Assembly: GCA_002424495.1 (NCBI GenBank)
Contig: DIKH01000283.1
Coordinates: forward strand, 1 to 15,690
Direction: 5' to 3'
DNA length: 15,690 nt
Source of the DNA: Desulfobacteraceae bacterium UBA5623
Lineage (GTDB): Bacteria; Desulfobacterota; DSM-4660; Desulfatiglandales; Desulfatiglandaceae
Shown here piece after piece: positions 13,758-15,690 of the stretch. The notes under the pieces were generated by a model. The model saw only the letters and a list, made by a program, of their open reading frames with translations, searched no databases and had not been told where the DNA came from. Position 1 is the stretch's first letter; every line of letters starts with the position of its first letter. Made by a program: the position numbers and the translations under genes.

Positions 13758-15287
13758 ATGTCTGACCGTCTTTACACGTCAAATGATGCTGACGAAGTGC
13801 TCAGCGCGTTACGTTTTGAAACAAAACTGGAAAAGGCAACGTTGGCCCGTATTGCCTTTGCCCTGTCTCTCGCAAAGGAAGGCCCGGCAGTTGCCCCAAG
13901 CGCGAGTTTTACAGGCGGAGAGATGAAGCGCCCCACTTTTGTCGGCGAAGATGAGGTGTTTATGCGTGCGTTTATCTCCTATGCCTACAAAAAGCCTGCT
14001 ATCAACGAGGACGAGTTTTTCTCCAACCGGTCTATTGTGAAAAACCACATTGATAGCGGTGCGGAGCTTCTCGGCCGGATGTTTCAGGAATGCGGGCGCG
14101 ATGCGGACAGCCTTCTTGCGCGTCTGGTAAACGAGGTCGAGTTCGGAGGCCGCCGGGAAACCGCAGGACACGGTCTGAACATTTTTATCGGCCGAACCCT
14201 TCTGCAACGCAATGAACTCATTATGGAGATCAACAACACGACAAAACATGCCAATTCGCACCTGGCCATCATGGGCAAGCCAGGTACCGGAAAGACTCAG
14301 TTCATTTTGAAAATCCTGACGGATATTCGCATGCAATCGAATTTTCAGACGAATTTCGTATACTTTGATTACAAGGGCGATGTCGTTGATAATGAACGAT
14401 TCCTCGATGTGGCCAAGGTTCAGCCGTTCCGCCTGCTGCAGGGCGGCCAAAGCCTGCCCGTCAACCCTTTTATATTGCCTGCATACGACGAACAAACTGT
14501 AAACGTCTCCGCCCGTGAGAAGGCCGAGAGCTTTGCCTCTATCAATAGTAAGCTGGGTGTAGTTCAGAAGGGCACTCTTACCGAGGCCATTAGGGCCGCT
14601 TACGCTCAACGTGCCGATTCGGCTGCGCCCTATCCGGATTTTCATGATGTTTATCAAATCGTCATATCAATGTATGAAGAAGATAATAAAAAGGACGACA
14701 GTCTCATCGAGGTGCTGCGTGATCTGGCGGATTTCGATCTCTTCTGGCGGCATGGTAGTGACGTATCACCCATTGATCGGCTTTCCAGTCGCACGATATT
14801 GATTGATGTCCACGCGATGCCCGTGTTGAAGGAACTTGTAACCTATCTGGTTATTGAACGCCTTTATAAAGAGATGGCGCTTCTGCCTGATAGCCCGGTA
14901 AAAGAAGGACACCGGACAATACGAACCATTCTTGTAATTGACGAGGCGCATAACTATCTGAGTCAGAAAAATATGTTCCTTCAGCGTATCATCCGGGAAG
15001 GCCGTTCCAAAGGTATCGTGGTGTTCTTTGCCAGTCAGTCCCCCAACGATTACCAACAGAAATTTTTCAATTTTCAGGAACTGCTCGAATTTGCGTATAT
15101 TTTTCAATGCGAAGGCGTGGCCACCGGGTCGGTTCAGGACATCCTGGGTTGCAGCTCCAAGACAGCAAAAGACCTTCAAACCGAGATAGCAAGATTGGAG
15201 CCCTGGCAGGTTATTGCCCGAGGTCCTGAAAAGACTGAGGAATTCGTGAAATTCACGGCGGAGGCATTTTATAAGAGCTACTTATAG
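13758..15287 (+). CDS. dndE: DndE domain fused to a HerA/FtsK-like P-loop ATPase
   Basis: A 509-aa fusion. Residues about 1-120 follow the DndE pattern: SNDADEVLSALRF, ATLARIAFALSLAKEGP, a GEDEVFMRAFISYA block, and NHIDSGAELLGRMF. Canonical DndE is only about 120 residues and binds DNA as part of the Dnd complex. The rest is a RecA-fold motor: Walker A GKPGTGKT (173-180), Walker B ILVIDEAHNYL with D395 and E396, a FASQSPNDY sensor-like strand (about 420-428), and REGRSKGI just before it, as in HerA/FtsK-type DNA pumps. A hexameric translocase guided by the DndE part is the simplest reading (inference). It follows dndD by 3 nt (GGGAGA ribosome site), and no second gene for a free DndE is present. 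Confidence 0.85.
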   Translation: MSDRLYTSNDADEVLSALRFETKLEKATLARIAFALSLAKEGPAVAPSASFTGGEMKRPTFVGEDEVFMRAFISYAYKKPAINEDEFFSNRSIVKNHIDSGAELLGRMFQECGRDADSLLARLVNEVEFGGRRETAGHGLNIFIGRTLLQRNELIMEINNTTKHANSHLAIMGKPGTGKTQFILKILTDIRMQSNFQTNFVYFDYKGDVVDNERFLDVAKVQPFRLLQGGQSLPVNPFILPAYDEQTVNVSAREKAESFASINSKLGVVQKGTLTEAIRAAYAQRADSAAPYPDFHDVYQIVISMYEEDNKKDDSLIEVLRDLADFDLFWRHGSDVSPIDRLSSRTILIDVHAMPVLKELVTYLVIERLYKEMALLPDSPVKEGHRTIRTILVIDEAHNYLSQKNMFLQRIIREGRSKGIVVFFASQSPNDYQQKFFNFQELLEFAYIFQCEGVATGSVQDILGCSSKTAKDLQTEIARLEPWQVIARGPEKTEEFVKFTAEAFYKSYL

Positions 15288-15420
15288 GCCCGGTTTGGAG
15301 GCGGAATACCTGGCTTGGAAAGGGCAACAGAAAAGGAAATTCTGAAAGGTGAGGCAAGCGTGGTATGGCAAGGATATTCTTGCGAGAGAGTCGCCATAAG
15401 AATTAGGAGGTTAAGTTCCA
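15288..15420. other. 133-nt gap after the coupled operon
   Basis: The first real gap since 5744. It contains no ORF I can support. Near its end lies a strong ribosome site, AGGAGG at about 15406, serving the gene at 15421. No hairpin with a T-run was seen, so transcription could continue into the next gene. Confidence 0.5.
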
Positions 15421-15690
15421 ATGAAGATAGAATCACTGCGCCTGAAAAACTTCAAGATGTTCCATGATGTTGAGATGCTGGATATCCCAAACTTCTGCGT
15501 CATTATCGGGGCGAACGGGACCGGCAAATCAACACTGTTCGATGTTTTTGGTTTTCTCAAGGATTGTCTGACCTACAACGTTACAACCGCGCTGCAAAGC
15601 CGTGGAGGGTTCAAGGAATTGGTCAGCCGTGGGACATCAGAGGACAGTATTGTTATTGAATTGCAATATCGCATGCCGATCACCGGCGTG
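15421..15690 (+). CDS. AAA/OLD-like SMC-family ATPase, N-terminal part, cut by window edge
   Basis: Ninety codons open to the right edge. The start MKIESLRLKNFKMFHDVE and the Walker A GANGTGKS (30-37) followed by TLFDVFGFLKD are typical of predicted AAA-type ATPases related to RecF, SMC and OLD nucleases (AAA_21/AAA_15 groups). The VSRGTSEDSIVIELQYRM stretch is the usual beta region after the first helices. Family members often pair with a DUF4276 or nuclease partner and occur in defence islands; the partner, if any, is outside the window. AGGAGG about 10 nt upstream supports the start. Its separation from the DndE-ATPase by 133 nt, unlike the overlapping genes before it, suggests either a looser member of the same operon or a separate defence unit. 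Confidence 0.85.
   Translation, partial: MKIESLRLKNFKMFHDVEMLDIPNFCVIIGANGTGKSTLFDVFGFLKDCLTYNVTTALQSRGGFKELVSRGTSEDSIVIELQYRMPITGV

Noticed and set aside
13809..14657. Minus-strand open frame of 282 codons opposite the DndE-ATPase gene
   Set aside because: Shadow of a gene with clear DndE and Walker motifs; no ribosome site or recognisable domain.
5744..15287. Canonical phosphorothioation (Dnd) system
   Set aside because: DndC, DndA and DndB are not encoded in the window, so sulfur incorporation is not supported even though DndD and DndE homologs are present.
1..15690. CRISPR array, tRNA, rRNA or integrase gene
   Set aside because: No regularly spaced direct repeats, no tRNA-like cloverleaf sequences and no tyrosine or serine recombinase motifs were seen on reading both strands.

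Overview
The window looks like chromosomal DNA of an anaerobic, sulfate-reducer-like or syntrophic deltaproteobacterium (Desulfobacterota). This is an inference from gene style (acyl-CoA dehydrogenase, XRE-cupin regulator, a dispersed palindromic intergenic repeat, remains of a molybdate-responsive regulator), not from a marker gene. There are no rRNA, tRNA or CRISPR features.

Left part, 1-5063, is ordinary metabolism. On the minus strand are an XRE-cupin regulator (2010-2561), a short-chain-type acyl-CoA dehydrogenase (636-1790) and the N-terminal part of a cation diffusion facilitator transporter running off the left edge (1-479). On the plus strand are an AI-2E/PerM-type membrane protein (2923-3984) and class I fructose-1,6-bisphosphatase (4023-5063). 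The gaps between the minus-strand genes hold a dispersed, MITE-like inverted repeat. The best copy is 494-635, with 32-nt arms matching at 27 of 32 positions. A weaker copy lies at 1830-1996 and an inverted partial copy at about 2588-2710.

The junction, 5064-5743, has no intact gene. It holds a palindrome (5116-5175), a decayed fragment of a ModE/TOBE-domain molybdate regulator with no start and an apparent frameshift (5184-5525), and a plausible promoter for the next operon.

Right part, 5744-15287, is one tightly coupled defence operon of seven genes. Five junctions overlap by 1 or 4 nt and the last has a 3-nt gap. In order: (1) a 928-aa polypeptide fusing an HsdR-type PD-(D/E)xK nuclease to an HsdM-type N6-adenine methyltransferase, with a long coiled coil; (2) an HsdS specificity subunit with a compositionally distinct first recognition domain; (3) a RhuM-family protein; (4) a 64-aa protein of unknown function; (5) a 216-aa protein whose C-terminal half looks like a RAMA domain, a predicted reader of modified DNA; (6) a DndD-type SMC-like ATPase; (7) a DndE domain fused to a HerA/FtsK-like P-loop ATPase. 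No DndA, DndB, DndC or HsdR helicase gene is present. The operon therefore looks like a hybrid of a type I/IIB-like restriction-modification module (recognise, methylate, cut) and the motor half of a Dnd system, joined by a candidate modification reader. After a 133-nt gap, 15421 starts another SMC/OLD-like ATPase gene that runs off the right edge; it may belong to the same system or be a neighbouring defence gene.
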